This document shows, one piece after another, positions 12,281 through 24,091 of a DNA stretch of 64,000 nt. Position 1 is the stretch's first letter. Each line of letters opens with the position of its first letter. Where the stretch lies: contig CM049317.1 in NCBI GenBank assembly GCA_026874595.1, positions 43,424,401 to 43,488,400 on the forward strand, given 5' to 3'. The translations under genes and the position numbers were made by a program. Below the pieces are notes generated by a model. It searched no databases. It was not told the DNA's origin and saw only the letters and a list, made by a program, of their open reading frames with translations. This DNA comes from Sipunculus nudus. Taxonomy: Eukaryota; Annelida; Sipuncula; Golfingiida; Sipunculidae.

Positions 12281-14751
12281 AACAAGGGACCCATGGGTCA
12301 CGGCGCTCAGCTGTTATATATGATAAAAAATATGATTTGGGAAAGAGGCATATGCTGGTTTTGTGTGGTAATAAATATAAGCTTTATTATGAGCTGTTGG
12401 TGTTTAGCTTATGTATGATTTTGATAGTATCTTTGGAGACAGGGAAGAGGATTGATTTCATTTATTTTATTAACAAATGGAGTGCTATTGTCACACAGAT
12501 TTTGACTTGGCCATATAACTTATAAGCAGCACATATAATAAAAGAGTTTAACTATTTATTAAAATTTAATAACAAATATTGTGCTAATATAATTTTTATT
12601 AAAAATAATAAGAGAATCATATGATTTTTTTAATAAAATATAACTGAAATAATTATTAAAATAATATTATAGAATATATGCATTCATGAATACATTTTGA
12701 AAGTATTTGCACTGGTATTCAAATACTTTCATTTTTACCTGAATTCCCATTCTTATGCAAGAAATTTTATAATGGAGTACATATTTATATTTATATTCAC
12801 ATACATTTGCAAAGTATTTGCACCATGTCTGGTATTTATTCAGTTTTAGCCAAACAATGATGTTGAGAATCCAGAATATAAACAAAAGACCCATGAGTCA
12901 CGACAAAAGTTTGAAATTTTTGCAAATGCAAAATATAAAAAATATTCTATTGTAATGTTTTATATTTATATAAGCATATGAGAAGCTAAGAGGAAAGGGC
13001 CCTCCTACTTGGTTATAGTAAAGTTCTCAATATATGATTGCAAACTAATACTCTGACAAGACTGTCATGAAGAAAAACAGTAAAAGTTTTGAGATACTGT
13101 GACGCATATGAAAAATTTACAGATGGACAGGCAAGTGGACAGAATGGACTAATACCTTCATTTCACTTTCAAGGTAATAATGCATTTAAGTTTATATATA
13201 AGCCTGCTTTTTTAGCATATCCACTTTTTTCATTAATAGTTTTTATCTGATTCTTTTTTTTTATTTACAAGTGTTATAAATTTGTAATATAAAAGTGAAA
13301 ATATAAGTTAAAATATTAGAATTCTAAGTTGCAATCATTATATATCCAGATTGTAGCTCACATTGGGTCATGTTATGCATACATATATATTTTATTATTT
13401 TTAAATCAAATGTTTAAACTGAATGTAAAAGAAAATAATGCCACAACATGGCATTTACAAAATTATTCCTTGAATTCCTATTAAAAAGTTTTGCACATTG
13501 GAGTTTTCAGGACATGCTTAATTTTATTCACCAAAATAAAATAAAAGATTCAGTGAATTTGATAAAATAAAAACATCTTTTCAAAATAAAGTATACACAC
13601 TATTGGTTGAATGAGGGACAAACAATATCATTATGCTAATTACAATCTCAGCTATAATTAATAACTGGAACTAATAGTCAATTTCACACCTGGTGAAGTT
13701 TTACTCTTCTGAAGTAAAGCATTACTTATCTGATGAACATCCACACTTTCATAGCAATTCATCACTTTGTGGACACAATTAAATGTGCACTTTAATCATT
13801 GTAACCCTGGTGTTACAATACAAAATCTAAAATGTAGCATGTCCAAGAATAAAATAAAATACAGAAAATTATAACATTCATCTAGTATATGCACCAGCTG
13901 GGGGGGGGGGAGGGTTTGAGTGCAGGGCAGAGGAGAAGCCTGCTAGTAGTGGCCAAGCTGGGTCAAGGCAAGCTGCCTGGGGTGGGTTACAGAATGCAAG
14001 TGAGGGCTGTACTACTAGGTGGGCCAGATGTAAACAACACTTGACATGGTGTATGAAAACTTGAATAAAAGCTACTCTTTTCAAACAATTTCTTTGAAAT
14101 TTCAGATTTTAAAAAATTAAATCCTTATGTATATATGCTGTGAAAATTAAATCAACAGTGCTTACAAGGAAAAAACGTGCCACTGCCAAAGTTGGACAAA
14201 ATTTAAGGAATTGATTTTTTATTTATGCTAATAACTTGAAAAATTTGCAAAATTCAGATCTATTTTTGGGCAAACAATTGAATCTTGATTAAATAAAGTT
14301 ATATTCCTGAAAAAAAGTCTTCAGCTTCAGCAATTCTCATGTTAAGTGAGCAAATATATTTCCTGATTTTTAAAAAATTGCATTATATTTGGGCCTATAA
14401 CTTCAAAATAATACTGACCTAATTTTTGGTATATGCACAGAAAATGTATGGAAGAATATGAATACGAAATATGATCAAAAACAGATCAGTGGTTTTGATA
14501 TTAGGCAGACTTGAAGTGTAACAATTGCTTTTTTATGGAAAACAGGTTTTTCCTTAATATCTCTAAGGAACGAAGTTCTAATGACCCAATTTTCGGTATG
14601 GTAGGAGATTATGGGGACATCTAATGGTATGCAGAATTTTGGATTCGTAGGTCCAACGGTTTTAAAACGTGCCCTGTTAACAGACAGACGGATGGACGGA
14701 CAAAGGACCATGACTATAGCTCAGATGACTTATAGTCAGCTGAGCTAAAAA
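12281..14751 (+). mobile_element. F1 repeat inserted in the DIRS element
   Basis: It starts AACAAGGGACCCATGGGTCA (with a perfect GACCCATGGGTC palindrome) and ends with the TAGCTCAG...CTGAGCTAAAAA hairpin at 14,751. Flanking sequence on both sides belongs to the DIRS element, so this insertion is younger than the DIRS copy. A G-run (about 13,899-13,910) lies in the middle. It is non-coding. Confidence 0.85.
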
Positions 14752-14757
14752 CAAACG

Positions 14758-15746
14758 TCACGGAGAAGCGCGAACAACTCCACCGGCGGCAACAACACAG
14801 CCAGACTCCCGGAAAGAGAGAACCTGCGGAGCCATATCGCGGAGGTAAAAGGTTGCAAACCTCTCAGAACGCTTCCAGAGGCCTTGCTTAAACAGGTCAG
14901 AGATCGAGCCACATGCCGCAACCACAGGAGAGGCCATGACAGCACGGACATCATGCGCACAAATCTGAAGGGACGACAGGGTCTCGGGGGAGGCTTTCTC
15001 ATGAGCCTCGACAGTAGTATCCCGGACCCACTGAGAAATAGTAACAGGGCTGATCTCATGGACCTACTCGGCATCCTGAGAACGGGTGGTCTGAATAAAC
15101 AGATGAAGCCGCCTCCTCCCCGCAACGGAGCTGTGGCATGCAAGTAGTACCAGAGCACGTACCAGACAGTTCATGGCACCAAAATTCTGACAACCGGGCG
15201 GAAGTGCGGGAAACACCAGGGCGCGGCGGTGTCTGAGGCTTTCTGATTCTTATGAAGAAACTCCAGAGCGAACCAGAGGGTATACGAGGGGTCCGCCAGC
15301 AGGGCATGTAATTCACTGCGTCTGCCCGCCAACGCCATAGCCAACAGAAAGGCCATTTTGTGCAAGAGATGCAGGAGGGAAGCGCTCTTAAGCTGCTCGT
15401 GAGGAGGCACACTGATGTGACTCAGGACGACTCCCAGGTGCCAGGACCGGGATGGAGCTGAGTGAGGCCTCGCCTGGAATTTAACCGACTTCAGGAATTC
15501 GGAAAACACAGACTGCTTGAGAGGCAGATGAGACCCCAACGGCCGTAAGACCTAAAGCAAGGCAGCCTTATAACCCTGCAACGAAGATGGGGAGAGACGT
15601 TTCTCGAGGAACAGGAACATAAAGAACTCCATAAGCTCCTGAGCCGAGGGCCGAAGGCGGTCTTCACCCTGTTTGTCTGCCCACTCCACGCAGAGCAGCA
15701 AACGAGCGTCATAGGCTCTGTAAGAAGACCCTCTTAAGTGGAGCAC
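14758..15746 (-). pseudogene. DIRS tyrosine recombinase (broken)
   Basis: This gene would encode the site-specific recombinase that inserts the DIRS circle. The N-terminal part (15,746-15,552) has a SAM-like arm-binding region (AYDARLLL, SLQGYKAALL). One in-frame TAG near 15,552 interrupts it, then the frame resumes through 15,171. The catalytic domain shows the first arginine in LAGRRSELHAL (about 15,320). After a frame change the second box HDVRAVMAS and then FATFYLRDM follow (about 14,960-14,850), giving HxxR and the nucleophile tyrosine. The C-terminus (VVAAGGVV) and the TGA at 14,758-14,760 look natural. One stop and at least one frameshift make it a pseudogene. The catalytic residues themselves are still present. 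Confidence 0.8.
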
Positions 15747-15797
15747 CGATCAGCTGAGCTGCCGCGCGCTAAAAACCTGTACTACAGAGATGGTTGA

Positions 15798-16012
15798 CTA
15801 TAGTAAACATGTGTGCAGACAGACCAGGCTCTGAGAGTGACGAAATTGACCTTGCCGCAACATGTTGGGCCACATCGAAAGCGGGTCCCCACGGTGGTTT
15901 ATGTGAGCCACCGCCATCACATTGTCGCAGTGCATCAGAACTGGCCGGCCCCAGAGGAGAAGGGCCCAATGTCGCAGTGCCAAAAATATGGCTCTGGTTT
16001 CCAGCAAACTGA
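15798..16012 (-). pseudogene. DIRS RNase H domain (fragment)
   Basis: The minus-strand frame contains LETRAIFLALRHWALLLWG followed by PVLMHCDNVMAVAHINH. This is the DIRS/Ty3-type RNase H pattern, with the acidic residue of ET and the aspartate of CDN. The domain would remove the RNA strand during reverse transcription. It lies between the reverse transcriptase and the recombinase, as expected. The open stretch is only about 70 codons and the rest of the domain is lost or out of frame. Confidence 0.7.
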
Positions 16013-16349
16013 TGTGCAGGCAGGTCTCAGCCGCCGACCAGAGTCCGAACAGACCGCGGTCCCCCTAGTGGACACCCCATCCAGTGAGAGATGCATCAGT
16101 GTACATCACCACATGAGCCCCTGGCACAAACGAGCAGCCCTGTGTGAGCAAGCTGGGGGCACACTAGGGGCGGAGGGCCCGCTGTAGGTCCCGGCAGGGG
16201 ATATGAATGGTACGCAGGAGCGCCGCCTGGTGCAGGGGAAACCTGCGAAACAACTGCTGAGCAGACCGCAACTCCATCCGCCCAACAGGATGAATTTTGG
16301 CCGCCCAATTGAGGTTGCCCATGACCAAACCCGCATCCCGTGTGGACTC

Positions 16350-16870
16350 AGGAGCGATGTAAAAGATTGTGAATAGTACTTGCAATTTTCTCCGCCGTAT
16401 CGGTCAGTAACAAGACCCATCCACAAGACAGATGGAGATTCATGCCAATGGTCAGAACCATCCTGGCCGGGTCCAGGCACAACTTCAACTGGTTTATCAG
16501 AAAACCTTGAGACTTTACTGTATCTATCACAATGTTCTGGTGCCTGATGAGGACCCGCCGGTCCCTGTGATGGATTAGCCAGTCATCCAGGTAGGGAACC
16601 ACGGAAATCCCCCAAGACAGTAGGTGTACGGCAACTAGGTTCACCAGTTGGGAAAAGAGCCATTGAACTTGAAACTTGTGGCAGAGTTAAAGGCGTACCA
16701 TCGCCAAAGGGCTGGTCCACTTCAGAATCGTGGCGAATGGCCATCGATGGTACTTGGTCAAACAACGGGTACCGTGTTAATTTTGGCAGACTTGTTCACC
16801 TGTAATGACAGGGGCCAACGGGCCACGGTCGAGGAGGGTTTAATTCCTTACAAGTTGTAGGAGACACCTC
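16350..16870 (-). pseudogene. DIRS reverse transcriptase (broken)
   Basis: The frame 16,644-16,350 carries VVPYLDDWLIHHRDRRVLI, with the YLDD catalytic aspartates (codons near 16,582-16,593), then QGFLINQLKLCLDPARMVL, which fits the palm and thumb region of DIRS/Ty3-like reverse transcriptases. Upstream, at about 16,870-16,650, fragments in other frames (for example WSGPALWRW and FNSATSFKF-like text) suggest the fingers and palm region. The whole domain is spread over several frames, so it is inactive. The assignment rests on the YLDDWL context and on the order with RNase H and recombinase. Confidence 0.75.
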
Positions 16871-16878
16871 CCCTAGCA

Positions 16879-17920
16879 CTACCCTCTGTGAAAATCCAGG
16901 AACTTGGTCGTGGCCTGCACGAACTCCATGCAGGTGAAGCGTACTAGGGGGGTCGATGCCCTGTAGGGCGGCACAAAACCCACTTTGGTGCGTGTGCTTG
17001 ACGAGGTCCCCTCTAGCCGCCGAAATTGTGGCACATGGGCACCATTTTCTGGATCCTGGACCATACAGGTAGCCACCTGGTCCAACAGATCGTCCTGAGT
17101 CTGGGACCATAGCACCTTCTCCCGTCTGGGCCCAGATCTCTAGAGGCTCTTCCTCAGCCTCAAGATCCCCGGGAGATCCAAAGATCTCTTCCAGAAGTTC
17201 CCCCTCCCCTGGTCAACGAGGGGACTTCCAGAACTTCTGGTCTGAGACCAGGTAGCAACAGGTGCATTTGGCTCCTGGGCTGTTATCTCCTCCCGCTGGG
17301 CGTCCAGCGTCAGATACGCCTTCCTCAGCAGCAGGAAAGCCGTCACTTCCGACTTGGGCACCACGCTACTTGCCATCGAGGAATCCAGCAAAATGGCCTG
17401 ACTCCGAGTGGTAGCTTAAAGAAGATCAACAGACTCAGTTTGGACAACAGCTGACTTAAGGTCAGCCGCTGTTCGGACATAAAGTCCCCCCATATGGAGG
17501 CGATCATGGCCTTGAGAGAATCCCAGGAAATAAATTCCTCCGCAGGCCGAGGGATACTCTTTTTGAGGGGAGAAGCCCCAACCAGCACTAGTTCGGGCAT
17601 AGCCCCTACTGTGGAAAAGGTGGCAGAAGCCGCAACAGGGTCTAACTGAAGATGAAGAGGGTCCACTGAGCAGGGAGACGCAAGTTTCAGAGAAACCTGA
17701 TCGGTTTTCCTCTCCTTACACCTCCTTGAGTCCCTCCTTACAGCAGACCTCTCTCCCTCCGACGAGCTATCCTTATTAGAAGTCTCCCCCCCCCAACCTC
17801 AGGCGAGAACTTGAGAGTCCAGTCTGAAATTTTATCAGAGGGATCTTTTGTTATTTTTGAACCAAAATAAGCATCATATTTTTCCAGTCTTTCTTTTCCC
17901 AAGGGAGGCACAGAGGACAA
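16879..17920 (-). pseudogene. DIRS gag-like region (broken)
   Basis: Several minus-strand open pieces follow one another here: 17,920-17,738, 17,666-17,343, 17,391-17,140 and 17,115-16,879. One contains EEFISWDSLKAMIASIWGDF, another VVPKSEVTAFLLLRKAYLTL. No zinc knuckle was seen. The position upstream of the reverse transcriptase suggests the gag-like first gene of the element, but the sequence family was not recognised directly. Confidence 0.45.
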
Positions 17921-18184
17921 GGGTTATTGGGACAAAAACAGTCCCCAGTTATCCGAAAGCAACCTGGACAACTGTCATGGTGGTACCTATCGGGTAGGGA
18001 CCCCAAAAAAAAAGGGAACATTTCTTATTGACCTGGGGCTCAGAACGTCTCGACATAATGAGAAAGGTATTGAGCGTACTCGCGAAACCTTGTCAGAAAA
18101 CCACAGAGGCCCGGCAGAAGAGCTGATGTAGACAGCTTCCGGCATGTCGCCACAACGTTCTAAAGTGACCATCTCGGTCAGATA

Positions 18185-18359
18185 CGAAGTAAATTGAATA
18201 GTAGTGACAACAAACGTAGTTGCAAGGAGGTGCAGGGGATCACGGGAAGGGACCTGGCACTAGGGGCTGTCTCACAAAATTTAATCTGTGTCCGAACTAC
18301 GAGGTGAAGTGTTATGGCTAAGCCAAGGGGTGACCTACTATTAGCCAATGTAGTGGAAA
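18185..18359 (-). repeat. DIRS left inverted terminal repeat
   Basis: On the minus strand it begins TTCCACTACATTGGCTAATA at 18,359 and continues AGGTCACCCCTTGGCTTAGC. It matches 11,965-12,118 in inverted orientation. The sequence beyond 18,360 is ordinary AT-rich intron. Confidence 0.85.
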
Positions 18360-19746
18360 TATTTTCTACATCAATGTTATGATTTTTTAAAATTAAAATA
18401 AGATGATACACAGTGTTTGATTTCTCATAATTGATGCATTTTAATAAGCACTGCACAAGCTCTTACTGAATATTCGACAGTTTTAGCCAGTTTTAAAGTC
18501 ATTAGCTTTGGTTCCTCCAGTTTCTGTCTATTATTAGATTATGGTATGTGTGTTATGATCAATATTTTTCTACTTTAACTTTATATCACTTTAACTATAG
18601 GTCATTAAATTAGCTTATAAAAAATAAATTATAAATATGTTCATATACTTTAAGCTATCAAAAATTCATGACTTTTACAGGACCTATGAAAAAAACAAGG
18701 GACCCATGGGTCACTCTGTTCAGTTAAAGTTGACCCAGAAGATAAAAACTGAAATAATATCAAATGGAGATAAAGTTTGTGAGGAAAAGGTAATATAGGC
18801 CTTGGCTGGTTGACATGCTTGGTTTGAACTGATGAGTAAGAAATTGTTGCAAATAATATTAAACCTGAAAATGAACCATTACGAACAGCATGTTTAATAT
18901 TTCAGTCCTGCACTGTGATTTTTTTTATTTTAAGATTAAATATATACATGAAAACTTTTAAAGATTCTTTAACACTGAGAGTAGACTCTTACATTTAACA
19001 AGCTTTCAAAACTGTCCATCAGATTACTTTCAAGCACAAAGATGGCAACAACCAAAGAGTAAAATAAGGCATACGTTATGAAAAGACAAGCACTTTACCA
19101 AGTAAAAGGCTCACGTCCACATGAATATTAAGTCTGCATTACCTTAGAAGTTAGAGGTTTACAAATAACTATTTTTTAATTTGAGAACATTCGCTCTTTT
19201 CTCATTTCACAGGGTTTTCAATAATATCTATGATTCTTATCATAGTCTTCCATGTAAAAAGGGATATTTAATATTTTAACAATAAAGCAATATATACACA
19301 TAAACAACAACTAACAAAGAATACTTTATACACACATGACACATGACCTTGAAAAAGCTTATTACATGTATTCTAACACTTTAGTGGACCCCAATAAAGT
19401 AATAAGATGTCCCTGTGAATGTCCTCCATTGTGGGTATCAGTGATGGACTCAAACAAGAAATACCTACTGTGTTCATGATGATGTCCCTTTCTGAAGGTT
19501 TCCTCATGACTACTTATATGTATTGAGAAAGCAGCACCTGATACTGGGTTGTTGATACTTTCTAATTAATGTTTTTTTGTTGTTAGAGCTATGAAAAGTA
19601 CACAGAAAATCATATACAAGAACCAGTTGAACTAACCTGTAGGCCACAAGAATTCAAGCACATTTGAGCACCTTAAAAGTTTCTAAGGCTTGAAAACCCC
19701 CAAAATATTTTGTGCACCCTGAACACTTTTTAAGCACCTGTAAGAA
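18360..19746. other. Intron, AT-rich; one F1 5' end
   Basis: An isolated F1 start (AACAAGGGACCCATGGGTCA) lies at 18,694 and continues for about 130 bases in F1-like sequence similar to 21,999-22,150. The rest, to 19,746, shows no exon, repeat family or RNA gene that could be recognised. Confidence 0.5.
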
Positions 19747-19968
19747 GGTCAAAATGACAGAATCTTGGGCTTACATGAGGAGTTTATAAGATAGTACAGA
19801 AACCTAGGTCAAAATGACAGAATCTGGGGCTAACATGGGAAGTTTATAAGATAGTACAGAAACCTAGGTCAAAATGACAGAATCTGGGGCTAACATGGGG
19901 AGTTTATTAGATAGTACAGAAACCTGGGTCAAAATGGCAGAATCTGGGGCTCACATGGGGAGTTTATC
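19747..19968. repeat. 60-bp tandem array, about 3.7 copies
   Basis: Units start at 19,747, 19,807, 19,867 and 19,927 with GGTCAAAATGACAGAATC or close variants, and contain AGTTTATAAGATAGTACAGA. The period is exactly 60. The array lies 118 bases downstream (in gene direction) of the stalk exon. Confidence 0.9.
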
Positions 19969-20085
19969 AGAACCCTAGCTATCTGCATATATAGTTTGAA
20001 CATCTAAGGTCTAGTGATTACTATTTGTGTCCTCCAGCTGAGCAAAATGTTTTGTGGTTGGAAAATTCCATCCAGATTTCCTCAC

Positions 20086-20139
20086 CTCTGCCATTTGAGA
20101 TGCTGGAGACACTGGTTTCCTCAGCTTCAGTGGTTGATA
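20086..20139 (-). CDS. Lectin-like receptor, stalk exon
   Basis: A 54-nt exon is bounded by acceptor TCATTACAG and donor AGAG|GTGAGG, both in phase 1. It encodes (V)STTEAEETSVSSISNGR, a Ser/Thr/Glu-rich spacer typical of an O-glycosylated juxtamembrane stalk. Because it is 18 codons long with symmetric phase, it could be skipped without a frameshift. Splice-site quality, phase and position between the second lectin domain and the membrane exon support it. Small exons are easily mimicked, so confidence is moderate. Confidence 0.6.
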
Positions 20140-21000
20140 CTGTAATGACAAGATATATGAAATTAGATAATGATAATATGTTGACCTGTTAAGAAAAGTT
20201 TTAGAAAATGGGAGTCAGTAATTGTCTAACCAGAGATAGGTTGTAACTCCAGAGTAACCCTGTAGACTAACATGTGACCCATTGGCCTTTATAGTCAGAT
20301 GAATCATTCTACTAAAGTCCATAGCACACAAATATAGAACACCTAATTTGAAGACCTAATTTGGAGTTTACAAAGAAACTTTATTACAGTGTGTTTTAAA
20401 GATATGATTGAACATCTGAGTCCCATGGTTCTGATTAGGTGGAGGTTACCACCTCCATTATTAATGCTCTACTAGTACTATACATCTGCAGAATTCCATT
20501 CCAGTTTTGGACTACCAGTATGTGACAGGGGCTAACATGGATAATCCAGGTCTCAGTGTACCACTCCTGTGGGTCCTTGAGTGTGTGACATCCCCACTAT
20601 TAGGTCATAACACTGAGGCACCCCCGAAAGGTACACTCATTTGTGAGAGAAACATGACTGTTGAATAGTCTCTTGATTCAGCCTGCACCTTAGCTGGGGG
20701 TCAACTGTGAAAACCTCATGGCCTTGGTTGAGAATCGAAATCTCCCTGTGCTCTACCCCTAGACAATGGGAGCCAGTTACAATGAAGTGAAACCGAAAAA
20801 AAAAAAAACAATTTAGCTGTGGCCCAACAGGAAGTGTCACTGATGGGTTAAATCTGGATACTGTTCAGAACAAATGACACATGGGTCATGATGCTCAGCT
20901 GCTAGTGCAGGGGCAAATGTACTCAATACTTGCAAATCTGGTTCTGGATGTAATTTATCATTCTATACATATAAATGGTCCTTAGTGTGCAAGGTTTCCA
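20140..21000. other. Intron; degenerate F1 start only
   Basis: The region is mostly single-copy-looking sequence. A degenerate F1 start (AACAAATGACACATGGGTCA) occurs at 20,879. No exon was recognised. Confidence 0.5.
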
Positions 21001-21998
21001 AACAAGGCCTACAGGCCTAATGCGAACCTGTGCATTGGGAAATACACCAGGTATAATGCTTCAATACTGGGCCATTACTTTTCATGTATATGAACAATGC
21101 AAGTACTAAACATTCTGAATAAGAAACAATTACACAAACATGACTGCTGAAATTCTGGCATGGGTGCACACAACACAAAAACGATTGTAGCTGGCACCAC
21201 CAGTCTTGTAAATTCGCAGCTATCAGAGATATACACATATGCCAATATTCAGACTGATATATCAAACCCCTCCTGAGAAATAAGCAGGGACACACATTGT
21301 GCAAAAATTATTGTAGGTGGCACTACAAGTCTTGTAAACAACAAAGCTATTTGATATGTATAAATATGCCCAATTTCAGGCTGATACATCAAATTCCTCA
21401 GCAGAAATAAGCAGGCACATACACTGTGCAAAAGTCAATGTACATGGCACCACCTGTCTTGAGAATACCATCAAAGACACTAAGACAGGTCAAAATATCA
21501 GTCCAATACATCAAACTTCCCCAGAGTTTGAAGCACTGGCCATACAAGGCTTAGGTGAGTAAGGCAGTTGCCCCCAAGTGACCTGTGACAAATTGCTGCC
21601 TCAAGCTACTGCACTGAGTAAACTTTTGACCTGTACCTGGCTGCACTGAGTGAACTCTTGACCTATGGCATAATCTGACACAGTTGGCAGTCGGCCAAAG
21701 CTATAAATAGATTCAGGCTGAACTTTGGTGTCAAATATGATGCAGTGAGCAGTCTGCCAAAGCTATAAACAGAATGCAGCTACTGCACTGAGTGAACTCT
21801 TGACCTATACCTGGCTGCACTTCTCCCTATCCTGGCACTGTGCCAAAACTATTTATAGAGCTCACATCATCTTGGCTAATGGCCAACATCAAGGCACTGG
21901 CAATCTGCCAATGGTAAACCAAGTGCTGCCATCCCTACTTGAAATAACTTTGAAATTTATTTTCACAATACAAAATGCTTTTCAGTTGACTTTTTATA
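21001..21998 (+). mobile_element. F4 5' segment
   Basis: It starts AACAAGGCCTACAGGCCTAA with an AGGCCT-AC-AGGCCT hairpin, followed by GCGAACCTGTG. The same sequence occurs at 33,691, 35,041 and (diverged) 40,977. From about 21,600 the phrase CTGCACTGAGTGAACTC repeats several times with TGACCT, as also at 35,640-36,190. It is non-coding. Confidence 0.7.
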
Positions 21999-23934
21999 AA
22001 CAAGGGACCTATGGGTCACTGTGCTCAGCTGACGTTAACCTTGAAGGTAAAAATCTAAAATAATATCTAATGGAGATAAAGTGAAAGAGGAAGAGGTAAT
22101 AAAGGCCATGGTTGGTTTATATCATTGGTTTGTACTGATGAGCAAGAAATTGTTGCAAAAAATATTTTGTGACCTGACCATGTGTTTCCTTATGTTGAAA
22201 CTAAAGCATGTGAGCAGTTTGTGAACAAATGATCTGTACTATTACCATGATCATTAATTGGTTTTTGGATTAACTGTTGACATTTCATTAGTTTACACAT
22301 TTGTTCAATTGAATCTATTTTTTGTATAATATATATAATTAAATATATATGTATTTTTTTTATGAAATGTATACAGTTGAAATATAGCTAATTAACAACA
22401 TAAAACAGGGCAAACAAAGCATGATCTCAAATTCTGCTGAGGCAGGAAAATAATGAACAAATGTTTGTATTAAATCCTGATTTTTTTATCACATCAATTA
22501 TTTTCTAATTTAAGTTTATATTTCTATACATTTCCAATTTAACATATATATCTGAATATAAAAGTTGATTCATAATTCTCAATTGCATCATCATAAATCT
22601 CAATCTTGTCAGATAACACCACATCATGCATACAAAAGTTTATTTATTTTTTACCACAAAAATATTCTTATATCTTATATATCTTTTAAAGCTGCAAAAC
22701 AATAAATATCTAATAATAATACTTGATTTAGATTTCACAATTTTTAATTGTGTCTTTATTTATCCATAATGTGCTTCATATTTTATAATAATTTAAGCAT
22801 ACTGATGGGTTCATTTATATTTGTTAAAATCATTTAAAAGAAAACTGATTTCTTTAAAAATGCTACATTACACAACATTGCATCTTCTGGATTACACCTT
22901 GAATTATTTTTTCAAGGAAAGTTTTTGCATATCGGAGTGGAAACAGCATTACAATTAAGGAGATACAGTGAAAACAATAACAATTACTGCATAACACTTG
23001 GTGGCTTGGGTTTGTGGCGGGGGGGGGGGGGGGGGGGGGGAGTGATGATTGGGGTGGTGATATGAGAATAACTGTACACCTGTCACAGCAGGGGATCTCC
23101 CCCCAGTGACTGTAACAAATCAGAAACCCTGGCTTAGCTGACTTCCAGTGACCTGGAGTGGGACCCTGCATCTGTAATCAAAGCAAGTGACTACAGAAAA
23201 AAAATCAATAACTAGCTTAATTTTCAAGCTTTTATTTTCAAATTTCAGATTTAGACAAACTAAATATTTATGTTTACATGCTGTGAAAATTAAATCAATG
23301 GTGCTTACAGGAAAAAAATGTGCCATGGTCAAAGTTGGGCAAAATTTAAGGTACTGATTTTTTTTTTATGCTAATAACTTAAAAAATTTACAAAATTCAG
23401 ATCTAATTTTGGGTAAACAATTGAATCTTAATTAAACATAGTTATATACTTGAGAAAATAGACTCTAGTTTCAAAATTTTTCATGTTAAGTGAGTTATTA
23501 TTTTCCTGATTTTTTACAAAGTCCATTATGTTTGGGCCCATAACTTAAAGAATTTATACTTTACAGACTTAATTTCTGGCATGTACATAGGAACTATATA
23601 GAGGAATATTTATGGTAAATATGAAGAAAAACAGATGAGTGGTTTTGATATTAGGCAGTCCTGAAGTGTGAAAATAGGATTTTAATAAAAAATTGAGGTT
23701 TTTCCTTAATTTCTCAAAGGAACGAAGTCGCAAAGACCCAGTTTTCGGCTTGGTAGGAGATCTTGGGGACAACGACCATTATGCTGAATTTTGGATTCCT
23801 AGGTCTTACGGTTTCAAAACGTGCCACATCTACGGACGGACGGACGGACGGACGGACAGACGGACAGACGGACGGACGACGGACAATGGACCATGACTAT
23901 AGCTAAGATGACTTATAGACAGCTGAGCTAAAAA
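21999..23934 (+). mobile_element. F1 repeat, 1.9-kb copy
   Basis: It has the full F1 start at 21,999 and end hairpin finishing GCTGAGCTAAAAA at 23,934. It carries a very long G-run (about 23,019-23,041) and a GACG microsatellite (23,832-23,884). It is non-coding. Confidence 0.8.
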
Positions 23935-24091
23935 GTAATAAGAGAGCTGAATATCCATGATAGTAAAATTTCCTTGTATGATGAATAACTTAAATCATAA
24001 ATCTAAATTTTTTTTAAAGCTTTTAAAAAAACTTTCTTGTCAATATTAACCAAAGATAACCTGAAATCTAAATGTCTATTGGCATGATGTA

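Larger units (their letters stand above)
11931..18359 (-). mobile_element. DIRS-like tyrosine-recombinase retroelement, decayed and interrupted
   Basis: Read on the minus strand, the order is left terminal repeat (18,359 to about 18,185), gag-like region, reverse transcriptase with YLDD, RNase H with ET and HCDN, tyrosine recombinase with HDVR and FYLRD, internal complementary region (about 12,267-12,190) and right inverted terminal repeat (about 12,118-11,931). The two ends are inverted copies of each other over about 150 bp. This gene order and end structure are those of DIRS retrotransposons, which integrate by tyrosine recombinase and not by DDE integrase. Stops and frame changes break the genes. 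A 2.47-kb F1 repeat (12,281-14,751) is inserted just after the recombinase stop. Without it the element is about 4.0 kb, shorter than typical DIRS elements, so internal deletions are likely. Confidence 0.85.

Noticed and set aside
14884-16860. Plus-strand open frames in the GC-rich DIRS region
   Set aside because: They are shadows of the minus-strand RT, RNase H and recombinase coding sequence, whose motifs read only on the minus strand.
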